Shown here: positions 45,511 to 56,349 of the stretch, piece after piece
Numbering within the stretch: position 1 is the first letter of the stretch
Layout: the number at the start of each line of letters is the position of its first letter
Assembly: GCA_025200525.1 (NCBI GenBank)
Contig: CM045758.1
Span: forward strand, 9,234,580 to 9,298,579
DNA: 64,000 nt
Source of the DNA: Camellia lanceoleosa
Taxonomy: Eukaryota; Streptophyta; Magnoliopsida; Ericales; Theaceae
Direction: 5' to 3'
The notes under the pieces: model-generated
What the model saw: only the letters and a program-made list of their open reading frames with translations
Databases searched by the model: none
Told to the model about the DNA's origin: nothing
Translations under genes and position numbers: made by a program

Positions 45511-46740
45511 TGGAGCCGGTACTAGGTCCTGTGATAAAGATACACGCCGCCAGAGGCCTCGATCTACTGCCGCCTCTCGGAGCATAGGGCATTGTCTTGT
45601 TGGGGCAGCAAGCCCCGGATTGGCCCTCGAGGCCTGCACAGACTGAGCTGGCTGAAATCCCTGCGTCTGTCTAGAACCAGACGCTCCTGAAGTGGCACTC
45701 AACCGTGGGCAATACCTCTTCATGTGCCCGGCCCTGCATGGTAACACGACACGGCTGCCCCTGCCCGAACTCGACTCGTGGTGCAGGCGACGAAGCGGCT
45801 CTCGACCCCGCCTTTGGGCAAGCGAAGCCTTGTGACCGGGCTGGCCACACTTGAAACAGTGAACTCTCCTGTTGCCCCTCCGGAGCTGCACTCGGTCTTG
45901 GGAAAGTCGACTGCCAACCACTGGACGGCCGAGGGTTATAACCCTCCGCCTCCCGCCATCACTCCGTCCCTCTTGGCCCCTCTTGGAGCCCCCATGTTTC
46001 TCCTCTTCTCCCTCGCATCATCAGCTCCATATGAGCCGCAGATCCACCAAATGCCTCTCGAATGTAAGGTCCACCAACTTTCAACTTGAGGTCCCACCTC
46101 AACTTCCGCTCAAACTTCGTAACAGCAGGCGCTCCTCTGTCGCCACCAGTTCGGCGAACTCGACAAGCTAGTAAATGTAGCCTCAAACTCGCCACGGACA
46201 AACCCTCCCGCTTAAGCTTGGCAAACCGATCCCTTAGTCTCTCTCTAGCCCATGGATAAAACCTCTCTCGAAAGCATTCAAACGCCACCCAAGTACCACC
46301 CGCACGAACTTTCTCATACTTCCACCATTGACCAAGATCTCCCTTCACCGAAGGATGCCAAGGTCACTTTCAACGCTCCATCCTCAATGCCTAGCATTTG
46401 AGCGTTTTATTCATCTGTTCTAGCCACTCGTGCCTTCAATGGCTCCTTAGGATCTCCAACAAACTCCTCCGGTTAGACCGAAGAACTCCTCTTCAAGAAA
46501 GAAGGTCCCGCCTCGGTTCGATTTCTGCTCGAGAATACCTAAGGCCCCTGCTATCTCTCGGGCCAGGGCACCCATGGCCTGCTGACCCACTGGCTCGGCC
46601 ACATTGGCCTGCCCAACCCCTTCCTGAACTGTCCGAGCCTCATCCGGTAATGGCACTTCCTGCCTCCTTGGCCTTCCACCCCTACCACCTCTTGCTCGTC
46701 GACATCCTAATAAAGGTAACATGAGCGTTAGCACATTTAT
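45511..46740 (-). pseudogene. Chromovirus gag with zinc knuckle, frameshifted
   Basis: Starts near 46734 with a basic Arg/Gly block (ARGGRGGRPRRQEVPLPDEA). The gag core reads VKGDLGQWWKYEKVRAGGTW, VAFECFRERFYPWARERLRD, RFAKLKREGLSVASLRLH and KFERKLRWDLKLKV. A CCHC knuckle follows (HCFKCGQPGHKA, about 45840-45870) and a second Cys/His remnant (CRAGHMKRYCPRL). Local frame changes disrupt the centre. Confidence 0.8.
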
Positions 46741-47090
46741 AAACGTGCCAAACTAAACACTCACGTCCTAATGCATGGATAACTGTAATTCATTCCACGT
46801 AAGCACATAAACACATATAGCACTTACGAATTTCATTTCCGGATGATGATAGTCCCAAGGCGTTACTAGAGTACCGGTTAGAAACAGCATTGATCAAGTG
46901 CCTTTCCAACAAGACTCCCAGAAACCCAAAGACCCAATCAACATCCTAAAAACTAAATCCCATACCCAAATAATCACATAAGCATGTTATCACATAAACA
47001 TATAACAAGACACCTAAGTCTCTATCAAGCGAGACAAACCCATTGTGATCCTAATCACTTCCCACGTACCCAAAGTATTCGAACCCGGTA

Positions 47091-47103
47091 CGCTCTGATA
47101 CCA
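47091..47103 (-). other. Primer-binding site for initiator tRNA-Met
   Basis: The - strand reads TGGTATCAGAGCG, the classic plant retrotransposon primer site complementary to the 3' end of tRNA-iMet, three bases inside the 5' LTR. Confidence 0.9.
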
Positions 47104-47106
47104 AGT

Positions 47107-48927
47107 TGTAACGCCCTGGAAATAATGACATTTAACCCAACAATATTGACATGCTACGATATATAAAAGACCCACGTTCTTTCATTCAACAGGGTTCTAT
47201 TACAAAACGTATTACATGTTAACAACAAAAGCAAATGCCCTAAGGGCTTACAGCTTTCCAAGTTAACACTTGGTTACAAGAAAATAGAGTGCTAGCTCAT
47301 TTACACATTAAGCCCTAGGCTTGAATTTACATGTAACACTGCAAAAGGAAAGACAAATAAAAGTCCATCCGCCACTAGCCTTCCAAGCTAAGTCCTTGGA
47401 GGTGGCATGCTACCAGTACCTGAAAATGATGTTCCCATATAGGGTGAGCCACAGCCCAGTAGAAATATACTAAACCAGTTATAAATAATGACTAAAAGAC
47501 TAACAATTGATAAATGGCCAACTCTTTTACATTCTTTCATCACTTCAACAAATATAAACAAAACAGATATATTCACACTTTCCATGACAAGCATACATGC
47601 TCTGCCAATATTTTCTAGATAAGCATACATGCTCTATCTACGGAGTTCATCCCCTATCTCCTCCCGGAACATCCGGTTTAGAGGTCCATCCCCTATCTTC
47701 CCTAAACCATGAGTACATCCCCTATCTCCTCCAGCACAACACAATGCATATATATAACAATTATACACATCACATATCAATACATAAAATCAATGTATTC
47801 TTTCCATCGTCATAACCCATGACCCAATTCTATCTCAATTCCTCATTTTCCACAATTAATTATTCAAATTAATAAATCAATGTAATTAGGACATTTCCAT
47901 AATTAACATTACAACCCTTAGGTTCCAATTTCACTAATGTTTCAACATTAATTCCATGTTTCTATACCAAACATGCTTCTAGGTTTATTATAGACAAAAC
48001 CCCAACTTTTGTAAAAATTACACAATGGCCCAAAGTTTCCCAAAATTTCACAACAACTACCAACATATCAAAATGCTAAAATTCAAAGACAAAATCTATA
48101 AAAAGGAGTAGGATATCCCTACCTCAAAAGATGAGCTCCGAAGGAGAAGGACCCAAAACCAAAATGCTCCAAACACCAAACTATTCGGATCAAAATGACG
48201 CCCTCGACGATCAACACCCTTTTTGTGAAGGCAAAAGGTGAACAACACACTCTAGCTAGATCAATACTTAGAGAGAAGTTATGGTTTTTGAGTGAGAAGC
48301 TCTGAAAATGGTGTTTTGGTAAAGTAAGAAAGAAGAAGATAAGTCAAAAGTGATTTAAAATGCCGGTCCCACTCGGTTATCTGACAGTCCGCTCGGCGTA
48401 AGACTCTCCGCCGGCGTAAAGACACATAAAACAGGTTCCGCTCGAGCGCAACATTGTCCGCTCGAGCTCCAAGACACAGACACAAAGTTTGTCCGCTCGA
48501 GCGTAGATCCCAACCCGCTCGAGCGCAGGTCTCCCCCTCCCAGAACTCTCACCAAAAACACACTGTACGCTCGAGCGCACAAAGATCCGCTCGAGCGCAG
48601 AAACCACACTTGCAGAAGTTTTGCAGGTGCACGAAATACTGAAAGGGTGCATTCTCCGCTCGAGCGCCAAAACCTCCGCTCGAGCGTACAAGCAACAACA
48701 ACCCATCCGCTCGAGCGCAAACATGTCCGCTCGAGCGGACCAGTTAAAACCTGGGCAACTAGACTTGGTTCTAAAGCTTAACCAACCTGTGACAAACCTG
48801 CCCAACACATCCTGTAACTCAAAAATAAAGCAAGAAAGGACGTAAATAAGACAATACTCAATTACCAACATCCACGGACACATGTCCGGACCACTATACA
48901 ACAAGGGGTAAACCCGGGACCGCTATA
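47107..48927 (-). repeat. 5' LTR of the chromovirus
   Basis: 1821 bp, TGTAACGCCC to CCGCTATA. It keeps the phrase ACCTGAAAATGAT ... TATAGGGTGAGCCACAGCCCAG, which also occurs in the diverged solo LTR at 7942-9861. This copy is therefore the ancestral-like version and the 3' LTR is the altered one. Confidence 0.92.
48370..48742. promoter_or_regulatory. Array of CGCTCGAGCG palindromes in the LTR
   Basis: The 10-bp perfect palindrome CGCTCGAGCG, mostly inside CCGCTCGAGCG, occurs about ten times in 370 bp, with a few degenerate copies at the edge. The same motif is arrayed in the solo LTR (about 9540-9710) and, mostly in damaged form, in the 3' LTR (41300-41640). On the - strand it lies about 190-560 nt from the LTR start, in the U3 part. 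A protein-binding function is inference. Confidence 0.5.
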
Positions 48928-48932
48928 GTTAT

Positions 48933-50475
48933 GTAACACTTTTTGTGACGTTAGATCTTATGTTCAATTCTTACAAAGAGAAGTTTGATATCGTTTGTAG
49001 TAGTGTTTATTTCTCTCCTCTTATGGAGAAGAGTTTGTGTTTATTTTTCCCCCCATTATAAAAGTTGTATGTAAGTAGTAATAAAGTGGTTTAGCCTTGG
49101 GCTTAGTAATTGTTGTTAGGTTCTAACTATTATGGGCTAATAATTTATTTGATGATTTAATATTTTTCATACTTGTAATTACTTTTCTATCAATAAAAAA
49201 TTTTATAAAAAAAAACTCCTTATATTGAACATTTTTTCTAATGGATGGTGGTGGTGTTGAAGGAAGTGATTTTTTGTTTTTTTGTTTTTTTGTTTTTTAA
49301 AATTGACTGTTATACATCACTTCTATTTCTTCACTTTTTATATCACCAAATAAATATCACTATATTATTTGTTTTTATTATTTTTTTAACGATTTTTTTC
49401 AAATAAGTATCTATATAGATGATGATACAAAAAAGATGATAAACAACAAACAAGTGATACATGATATTTTTCTTCTTAAAGAATAGGATTCTATTATTAT
49501 GAATTTGGATATATTTAGAAATTTAGTTAATTATACGAAGACTCCTAAATTATTTTTAAAAGCTTACAATTAGGTTGCTAAATTGATTTTTAGTTAGGGT
49601 AAACTACCAATAAGTCCTACTTTGGAGACTTATTACCCAATAGGTCCTACTTTGGAGACTTATTACTCATTAAGTCCTATTTGATATAATTTATTAAGTG
49701 ATAAAGATAAATTTATCAGTCTTTTTTTTTATGAATAATTTTATAGTGATAAATTTATCAGTTTCTTTGTTTTATGAATAAATTTTTAGTGATAAATTTA
49801 TCACTCTCTTATTTTTATAGTGTTAAATTTATTAGTTAGGACCTATAGGTAAATAAGTCTAGTTAACAGGACTAATTGGTAAGTACTTTTAGTTATAATA
49901 TTCTCCGTCTTGGTTAGCAGGTCCTCTTGCAGAGGATGGCTGCCCCTTGATTATTATATATATATCTTTAATTGCAAACAAATAATTAAAAAAAAAAAAA
50001 AGCCTTGATTCTGAAATTACTACTACTACATAACCAGAGAGAAATTTCTCTTTTTTTATATTATAAATTACTATGGAAAATTGTAAATCAATAATATTTC
50101 TACAAAATATTTACAAATTCATGAAAAAATTAAAATTTAATTATTAAAATTGATAAACTTTTTCATTGATTTGCATTTTTTTTTTTTTTGAAAGTTGCAC
50201 TACAGTGCAATTTCCCAATTACTATTATGTCTTTTTATTTAAATTGCAATTTATAGTATGATAAGATTAAAAAAAATCTCTTAAATTAATAAATATCGCG
50301 ACATACTTTCTAGAGTAGATTTTGAAATAATATTTATACACATCTTTATTGCAAAACAAGTAAAAAACAATTGAATATTCACAACAACTCTAAACCCAGA
50401 ATAAAAAAATAAATTGTTTATTCTCTCTCTCTCTCTCTCTCTCATCTTTTTCCCTCTTCCTTCTTTCCCTAAACA
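48933..50475. other. AT-rich intergenic DNA with short repeats
   Basis: It begins with a possible remnant of a SINE interrupted by the chromovirus (AGATCTTATGTTCAATTCTT resembles a tRNA B-box region). At 49611-49680 a 30-bp unit starting TAAGTCCTACTTTGGAGACT repeats 2.3 times. A (CT)n run lies at about 50423-50443. No gene is seen. Confidence 0.5.
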
Positions 50476-50639
50476 TTGTATTTAATTGGGAGATTTGAAA
50501 AGAGATTTATAAATAAAAAAAAGAAAAGGAAAAAGATAGGTAAAATGTGAATAAAATATATTTACATTTTACCTAATTTCACACACATTTTTCATTTCCT
50601 TTTTTAAATCACTTCCCAAATCATCCAACCAAATACAGC
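50476..50639. repeat. MITE-like foldback repeat, family A copy 2
   Basis: Ends are TTGTATTTAATTGGGAGATT and the inverted CAAATCATCCAACCAAATAC. The A-rich/T-rich centre (AAAATGTGAATAAAATATAT) matches copies at 22-182 and 53260-53408. Confidence 0.6.
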
Positions 50640-51859
50640 ATATACCACCCCATAGTTTTCTTCATTTTATCAAGTTGCGCAATGGGCCTCTTATTATTTG
50701 CATTTTATTAAGTTGACCTAACGTTTGGATTTCACTTTACAATTTAGCCACCATTTATGGCTTGCAAAAAATCTCACAAAGACAAACATTTTATATGTTA
50801 AATTACACTTTTCACTCTCAAATGGAATAATTTGAGTTTAACTCAAATTTGGATGGTATTAAATCTTAGAAACATGTCAAAAATGGGTTGGGTAGGGCCT
50901 AATTTTTAACTTTTTTTTGCTTATTATAAAAAAACATGCAGAAAAATAGAGAGAGAGGTGATATAATAGAAATAAGCTATAAGTTGCTTATTTGGCTTGC
51001 AGCCAAATTTACTCTAAAACTATAGGAAAATGAGTGAGACCTCCATTTTTGGAGAGACCCCCATCACCCCCAAAGTGATGTAGGTCAATCATGTTTTTTT
51101 TTTTTCCCCAGGCCAGTCACAGGTGAGTGGGGGTTGTGTTTTTTGAGAGTCTCAATCATTACTGAAAAATATATATTTGTAAACAAAATTATTAATAAAA
51201 CCAAAAATCTCCAAAAACAGAAGGTAAAAAAAAAAAAGAAAACGAATTTGGAAGGCCCAAACAACAAAATTTTCATAAAATCCAGTTTAGATCATAGCAG
51301 AGCAATGACTTTTATTAGTTGGGTCGTTTCCAATTCAGCATCAGCCTTTTAAAGCAAATTCATCAGCATTGAACTGAGCGGCTCCATGTCCGCTTTAAGT
51401 TTGTTTATTTTGTAATTATGTATAGTTGAGTCCTTTATTTATTTATTTATTTATTTTTGCACTTGAGATATTATTGCGGTCCATGCAGTCAATTAGCAAT
51501 TTTAGTTGTTTCTTACCGGATAATCCATTCTCCTACACCAATCACTGAACCCAGAAAGCTATCTAGACTATGCAATTAAAGGTGAGATTTATTCTTAATT
51601 TGGTCTAAGAAGATTAAATATATACCATTGATTTAAAATTTTGGGTAAATTTATGGTCACTTTTATGAGTTCGTTGAGTTTCTAATTAGCAAAATTCACA
51701 GCCAAAAAAAAGAAAAAGAAAACAAAATTATAAAATCAAAATTTTAAAAATTTAGGAGAAACCAAACCCAAATTTCTATATATAAACAAAAGTCTATAAG
51801 CATGATGCCGTGGTCTTTATAGAAAATTGAGACAAACCCAACTCAAATTAGGTTGGCAG
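50640..51859. other. AT-rich intergenic DNA
   Basis: No coding or RNA signal I can support. Short ORFs at 51085-51352 run through poly(T)/poly(A). Confidence 0.5.
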
Positions 51860-52236
51860 TGGCTTTGGTCCAGTTCAAGATCGGACTGAATCGTACTGTT
51901 GGGCCCGTGGGGGTCTACCACGGGTCCTGTTTTGATAATTCGAACCGTTCAATATGTAGAACTCGTCGAGTACTATATGCCTGTTAAAAATCACATTGAT
52001 CGGATATCGATAACTATGTGAACAAAACAGTTTTTTATCAACCGTTAATTTTTTCACCGTCCATTTTTTTATACAAAACTGATTTGATCACATAGCTATT
52101 GATATCCGATCAACGTGATTTTTTACAAACATGTAGTACTCGACGAGTTCTACACATTGACGGTTCGGATTATCAAAACGAGCCCAAAAAATGAGCCCTA
52201 TGGGCCAAACTGGACGGGTCCAGTCTTGATCTCAAC
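51860..52236. mobile_element. Foldback element, family C copy 1 (decayed)
   Basis: Two arms in inverted orientation share AGAACTCGTCGAGTACTA, ATCACATTGATCGGATATCG and GGTCCAG blocks, and the centre is ACCGTTAATTTTTTCACCGT. The whole matches 61079-61482. The outer ends here have diverged and no target duplication was found. Confidence 0.7.
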
Positions 52237-52447
52237 TTGAGACAACGAGATTTCAAATTTAAGTTGTACATTTTGAACTTTCTTGTGGTGGGTCAAAACA
52301 TGAATGAATCTTTCTTGTATATTAAAAAAGTAAGGAAACATATTTGATACATATTTGATGAGCACCTTTTCAACACACGGTAAAAAAAAATGAAAATCTC
52401 AATATATATCTCCTTTATGTCAATAATTTTTTTTTTTTTAAAACTCT

Positions 52448-52905
52448 AGGTTGCGTTTGGTAGAATTTTCTAAATATGATTTGAGAATAGAGTTGTATTT
52501 TGAGTTTGTGAGTTTTGAAATTATGATTTGAGTGTGAAAAATTTGTTTGGTGAATGAGTTTTGAAAAGAGTTTTGAATTGAGTGAAGAATTTTTAATGTG
52601 ACATATGATATTTGATACAAAAACTTATAACTCATAACTAAACACACAACTTAAAATTCTATTCAAAGCTCATAAAAAATTTCACACTGTTGGCAATTGT
52701 AAAAAAAAAAAAAAATTTGCACTGTTTCGGTCAACTGGCCGGACGTCTGGGAAGACGACCGGTTAGTCTAAATTTTTCCACTTTGGACCGAGTTTTCAAA
52801 AATAAGTGTGGAATTAATTTTTGAAAACCGTAAACAAACATCATATGCAAACTAAGAGCTGGAATTATAATTTCAAAGCTCTTCCAAACAAAGCCCTAAT
52901 TTTTC
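52448..52905. repeat. Possible MITE with inverted ends
   Basis: Starts AGGTTGCGTTTGGTAG and ends CTTCCAAACAAAGCCCT, weakly complementary. The interior has opposed phrases (GAGTTTTGAAATTATGATTT against AATTATAATTTCAAAGCTCT). No target duplication is visible. Confidence 0.3.
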
Positions 52906-53259
52906 TTTCATCCACTCATCCCTCCCTTTGCCACTATTATTGTCACTCTCATCCTCCATCACCGCTACTCCTAGTTCATTTCCTTTCATCTTAGACCTCC
53001 ACAATAAATCCTAAAAGTGGGTGGTTTGCGGCGAGAAACTTGTAGGATTGTATGATTCATAGCGAAAGATGATACCATCGCAGGCAGAAAAAGAAAGAGG
53101 TGATAGAAGGGAATGGTGAGAGATGGTGCTATCAATAAAGGATGGCTGTGTGTTTTAAAATTAGGATTTGGGTGAAAGAAGATAAGGCTATTATGATTTT
53201 TTTTATTGTGGATAAAGTTGTGTTAAATTTTTTTTCATTAATGTTGGTTCATAGCTTAA

Positions 53260-53408
53260 TGCTGTGTTTGGTTGGACGATTTGAGTAGAAATTTGGAAAA
53301 GAAAATGAAAAAAGTACGTAAAATATAAATAAATTTCACTTAATTTTTCACACATTTTCTCTTATTCTTTTTAAATTTTTCTTTAAATTTCTCAACGAAA
53401 CACAACGC
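53260..53408. repeat. MITE-like foldback repeat, family A copy 3
   Basis: TGCTGTGTTTGGTTGGACGA at one end, and TTTCTCAACGAAACACAACG as the inverted end. The centre AAAATATAAATAAATTTCAC matches the other two copies. Confidence 0.6.
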
Positions 53409-53647
53409 GAGCATTTGAATTAAAGAAAATTGATGTACGCGTCTTTCAATAGTCATTCTCTTACGTGCTAAGAAATTCCCATCGAATGAGCTCTCTCCTT
53501 CCTCTGAAACTGCATGAACTCCATCTATGAACCCCCGAAAGGAATACATGTCTTCGAGAAAGTTCTGATGAAGTGATAAGTAATTGAAATGTCTATTAAT
53601 CCTCTCCTCCTCGAAGCTCCTACTCAGTCCACCCTTCTTCTCCTTCC

Positions 53648-53649
<2 letters not shown>

Positions 53650-53698
<49 letters not shown>

Positions 53699-53752
53699 AA
53701 GAAGAAGAAGAAGAAGAAGAAGAAGAAAAGGGGAGAGGGGGGGGGGGGAAAG
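53650..53752 (+). repeat. (GA)n-(GAA)n-G-rich microsatellite
   Basis: (GA)n at 53650-53693, then (GAA)n to about 53728, then a G run to 53750. Such purine-rich tracts often lie in 5' leaders of plant genes. Here it directly precedes the ATG at 53765. Confidence 0.9.
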
Positions 53753-53764
53753 TATCAAACGAAT

Positions 53765-54253
53765 ATGAAATTGGTATTGGAGAGCTCTGGTTTACAAGTG
53801 AAGCCTACGATCGAGGATGATCCTATCGCTTATCATGATCATCTTGAAAATGAACTTGTTGCCAACAGTGTAGGTTCCCTCAGCCTAATGGAGGTACCCA
53901 TCTCTCTCTCTCTCTCTCTCTCTCTCAACATTAACAAACCTCAAATTCTTTTGATATTTCAGTTCTGTTCAATTAAACTTGAAAATGAAACACTGACCCA
54001 GATTCCACGGGAACATGAAGCTCCGCAACCAGTGAACAACACTGAGAATGGGAGGGAATTCAACTCCTTAAATCTGCTGAATACACCGAATAACAATAAA
54101 CAAAATGAAGAAAGAAACATAAAAAGGAAGTGCATCTCAAATTCTTATGTGTTGATGAGAGCCTTGACCTTAGTTGCAGCTTCTACGTATACAAGTATTT
54201 TCAATTTGAGCCACGGCCTTATTGTTAGAATAAGTAGGTCTCACACCCTATAA
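53765..54253 (+). CDS. Weak candidate host gene or gene fragment, unknown protein
   Basis: A 162-codon open frame starting MKLVLESSGLQVKPTIEDD just after a purine-rich leader-like tract. It contains a (CT)n run with the look of an intron: GAG|GTACCC at 53894 and ATATTTCAG ending 53962. The intron would be 69 nt, a multiple of three, so the frame stays open either way. Splicing gives about 139 residues (SVGSLSLME joined to FCSIKLENETLTQ). Later parts are Asn/Glu-rich, with a short basic patch (NIKRKC) and a hydrophobic end. No family is recognised. It may be a pseudogene fragment or chance ORF. A CACTA element begins 213 bp downstream. Confidence 0.3.
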   Translation: MKLVLESSGLQVKPTIEDDPIAYHDHLENELVANSVGSLSLMEVPISLSLSLSLNINKPQILLIFQFCSIKLENETLTQIPREHEAPQPVNNTENGREFNSLNLLNTPNNNKQNEERNIKRKCISNSYVLMRALTLVAASTYTSIFNLSHGLIVRISRSHTL

Positions 54254-55111
54254 TCTTGTGTTCAGTTTTGTGATCAAATTTAGATTCAGATTCAAAAGAA
54301 TAACTTGTACAGTAAATTTCTTCCATGAATAACGTATCCTACAAAGATTACTAGAGTTGCAGCAGTTGCATCCCCCAGCACTCCAACATCATCTGTTTCA
54401 CTCAGCTTCAACTTCCACGGCCTCCTTTTTTACAACTGTAACTAAAATATTCAGAATTTTAATGACACTACAAGAAAAACACATTTTAGTGACACCATAC
54501 TAGTGGCATGTTCTTAAAAAATGTCACAAAAAGAATCTTTTGTGGCATTTTTTTGAAAAATGTCATAGAGCCACAAACATACAAGGCTCTAGTGGCATTT
54601 CAATTAAAAAAAGTGTCACTTCACTACAACAAAAATGTCACTACAACAAATTTACACTTTAGTGACACTGCACTAGTGGCATATTTTTAGAAAATGCTAC
54701 AAAAATAAAAATTGGCATTAAATGTTTTAGAAAAATCCCACAGAACCACAAACATATAAGGCTCTAGTGGCATTTCAATAAAGAAATGTTATATCAATTT
54801 TATGGCATTTTATAAAATAATGACACAAAAAATTATGTTCGTGACATTTACCAACAGATGCCACTAAACTTTAGTTGCAATGGAATTTTTTAAAAAATGT
54901 CAGGACACTAGGTAGGTGCAAATTACTTTTTATGGCACTTAGGTGAAAAGTGTCATAAACAAATATTTTATAACATTTTGAGAAATGCCACTAAGCCAAA
55001 AACTTTCCAAGCTTATAATGGCATTTTTGAAAAAACAAAAAATGCCAATATATTTTCTAAATTTTTAAAATGCAGTAAATGATTAAAAATAAATAAATTA
55101 AACTCAATATA

Positions 55112-55770
55112 CACTATAGGAAAAAACACATTTGGCGACTAAATTTCTTGACCAAAAAAATTTTGGTCACTGAAAGTATAGCTTTCAGCGACCAAAACTG
55201 CATTAGTTGCCAAAAGTAAAACTTTTTGGCGACTAAACAATTTTAGTAGCCAAAAGTCTACAATTGGCAACTAAAACTAAAGTTTGGTCGCTGATTATAT
55301 GGGTTTTAGTGACTAAAATATTTTTAGTAGCCCAAAGTAAAGCTTTTTGGCGACTAAAAAAATTTAGTAGCCAAAAGTCTATAATTGGCGACTAAAAATA
55401 AGTTTGGTTGCTGATTATATGAGTTTTACCGACTAAAAAAATTTTAGTAGCCAAAAGTGAAGCTTTTTGGTGCCAAAAAAAATTTTAATAGCCAAAAGTT
55501 TACAATTGGCGACTAAAAAATAAGTTTAGTCGCCAAAAGTGGTCATTTTTAGCGCGAGAGAACTAAAATCCTACGGCAGGAATTAAATTTTTGGGCGACC
55601 AAAATTTTGATAGCTGAAAGTGCATCTTCGGCAACCAAATCCGATTTTGGTCGGCAAAAGTTAAGTTTTTTAACAACTAAAAAACAATTAGTAGCCAAAA
55701 GTATAGAATTGGCGACTAAAAAATATTTTTAGTCGTCAAAAGTAGTCTTTTTTTTATTTTGCTAGTAAAT
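55112..55770. mobile_element. Fragment of a second CACTA element nested in the first
   Basis: It begins CACTATAGGAAAAAACAC at 55112. It then carries about three copies of a unit of roughly 121 bp with TTTTAGTAGCCAAAAGT and AATTGGCGACTAAA (about 55200-55530). A matching right end (GTTTTTTCCTATAGTG) is not found before the outer element's motifs return near 56000, so it is truncated. Confidence 0.55.
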
Positions 55771-55886
55771 AGTTTATTTTACATAAATTATGTTCAATAA
55801 AATAATTATGTTTATACATATACTTTTATATTAATATGAATGTATGTACTATATAAATAATATATGTTGCATATATAATCATGTGG

Positions 55887-55972
55887 TGCTATAGAGGTGT
55901 AGTGGGAAGAGTGTGGTGTATAAGGTTTATGGTGCGGGAGGTTGGCGGTTCGAGTCTCCGCAAGAGCAGATC
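55887..55972 (+). other. tRNA-like sequence inside the CACTA element
   Basis: GGTGTAGTGGGAAGAG (55896 on) resembles an A box and GGTTCGAGTCT at 55947-55957 is a good B box, about 45 bp apart. GCGG/CCGC can pair around the TTCGAGTCT loop. A clean acceptor stem and anticodon arm are not seen, so it is a tRNA relic or SINE head, not a working tRNA gene. Confidence 0.45.
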
Positions 55973-56349
55973 AAATTGTTCTACAACGAATTATCGTCAT
56001 GAATGGCACTTGATAGCGTCACGAATAGTGCTTATCATGACATTAAAGTGTCACTGAAAGGTTTTAGTCTTGATGGTGTAATGACACTTATAAGTGTCAC
56101 TAACTCTTTTTTTAATGACACTTGATAGTGCCACAAATAATATCTACCATGACATCAAAATGTCATTGAAAGTTTTTAGCCATGATGGTGTAGTGGCACT
56201 TGCAAGTATCTACCGTGACATTAGTATCTACCATGACACGGATACAAATGACACTTGTTCAAAATGCCACAAGACTAAAAAATGTCATTAAACCAATAGT
56301 TTTGTGACACTTTCAAATGTCACTAAACTAAGAAAATGTTATAGTGTGA

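Larger units (their letters stand above)
40032..48927 (-). mobile_element. Tekay/Del-like chromovirus (Ty3/gypsy), full length
   Basis: LTRs at 40032-41821 and 47107-48927 start TGTAACGCCC and end CCGCTATA in + orientation, flanked by GTTAT (40027-40031 and 48928-48932). Genes lie on the - strand: gag with CCHC knuckle, protease, RT, RNase H, integrase and a C-terminal chromodomain. The primer site next to the 5' LTR pairs with initiator tRNA-Met. Reading frames are cut by many small indels. The LTRs are almost identical outside clustered indel sites, implying either a young insertion with sequencing errors or a patchy decay. Total 8.9 kb. Confidence 0.92.
54466..56346. mobile_element. Non-autonomous CACTA element with nested insert
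   Basis: Starts CACTACAAGAAAAACACATT and ends AAGAAAATGTTATAGTG, flanked by TGA (54463-54465 and 56347-56349), a 3-bp duplication. Subterminal parts are full of GTGGCATTT/AATGTCACTA motifs in both orientations. The 5' subterminal block is duplicated (a second CACTACAACAAATTTACACT at 54642). A second CACTA-type end, CACTATAGGAAAAAACAC, begins at 55112 with a different motif set (TTGGCGACTAAA). No transposase is encoded. Confidence 0.75.

Noticed and set aside
55887..55972. Functional tRNA gene
   Set aside because: A and B boxes are present, but acceptor stem and anticodon arm do not form; kept only as a tRNA-like relic.
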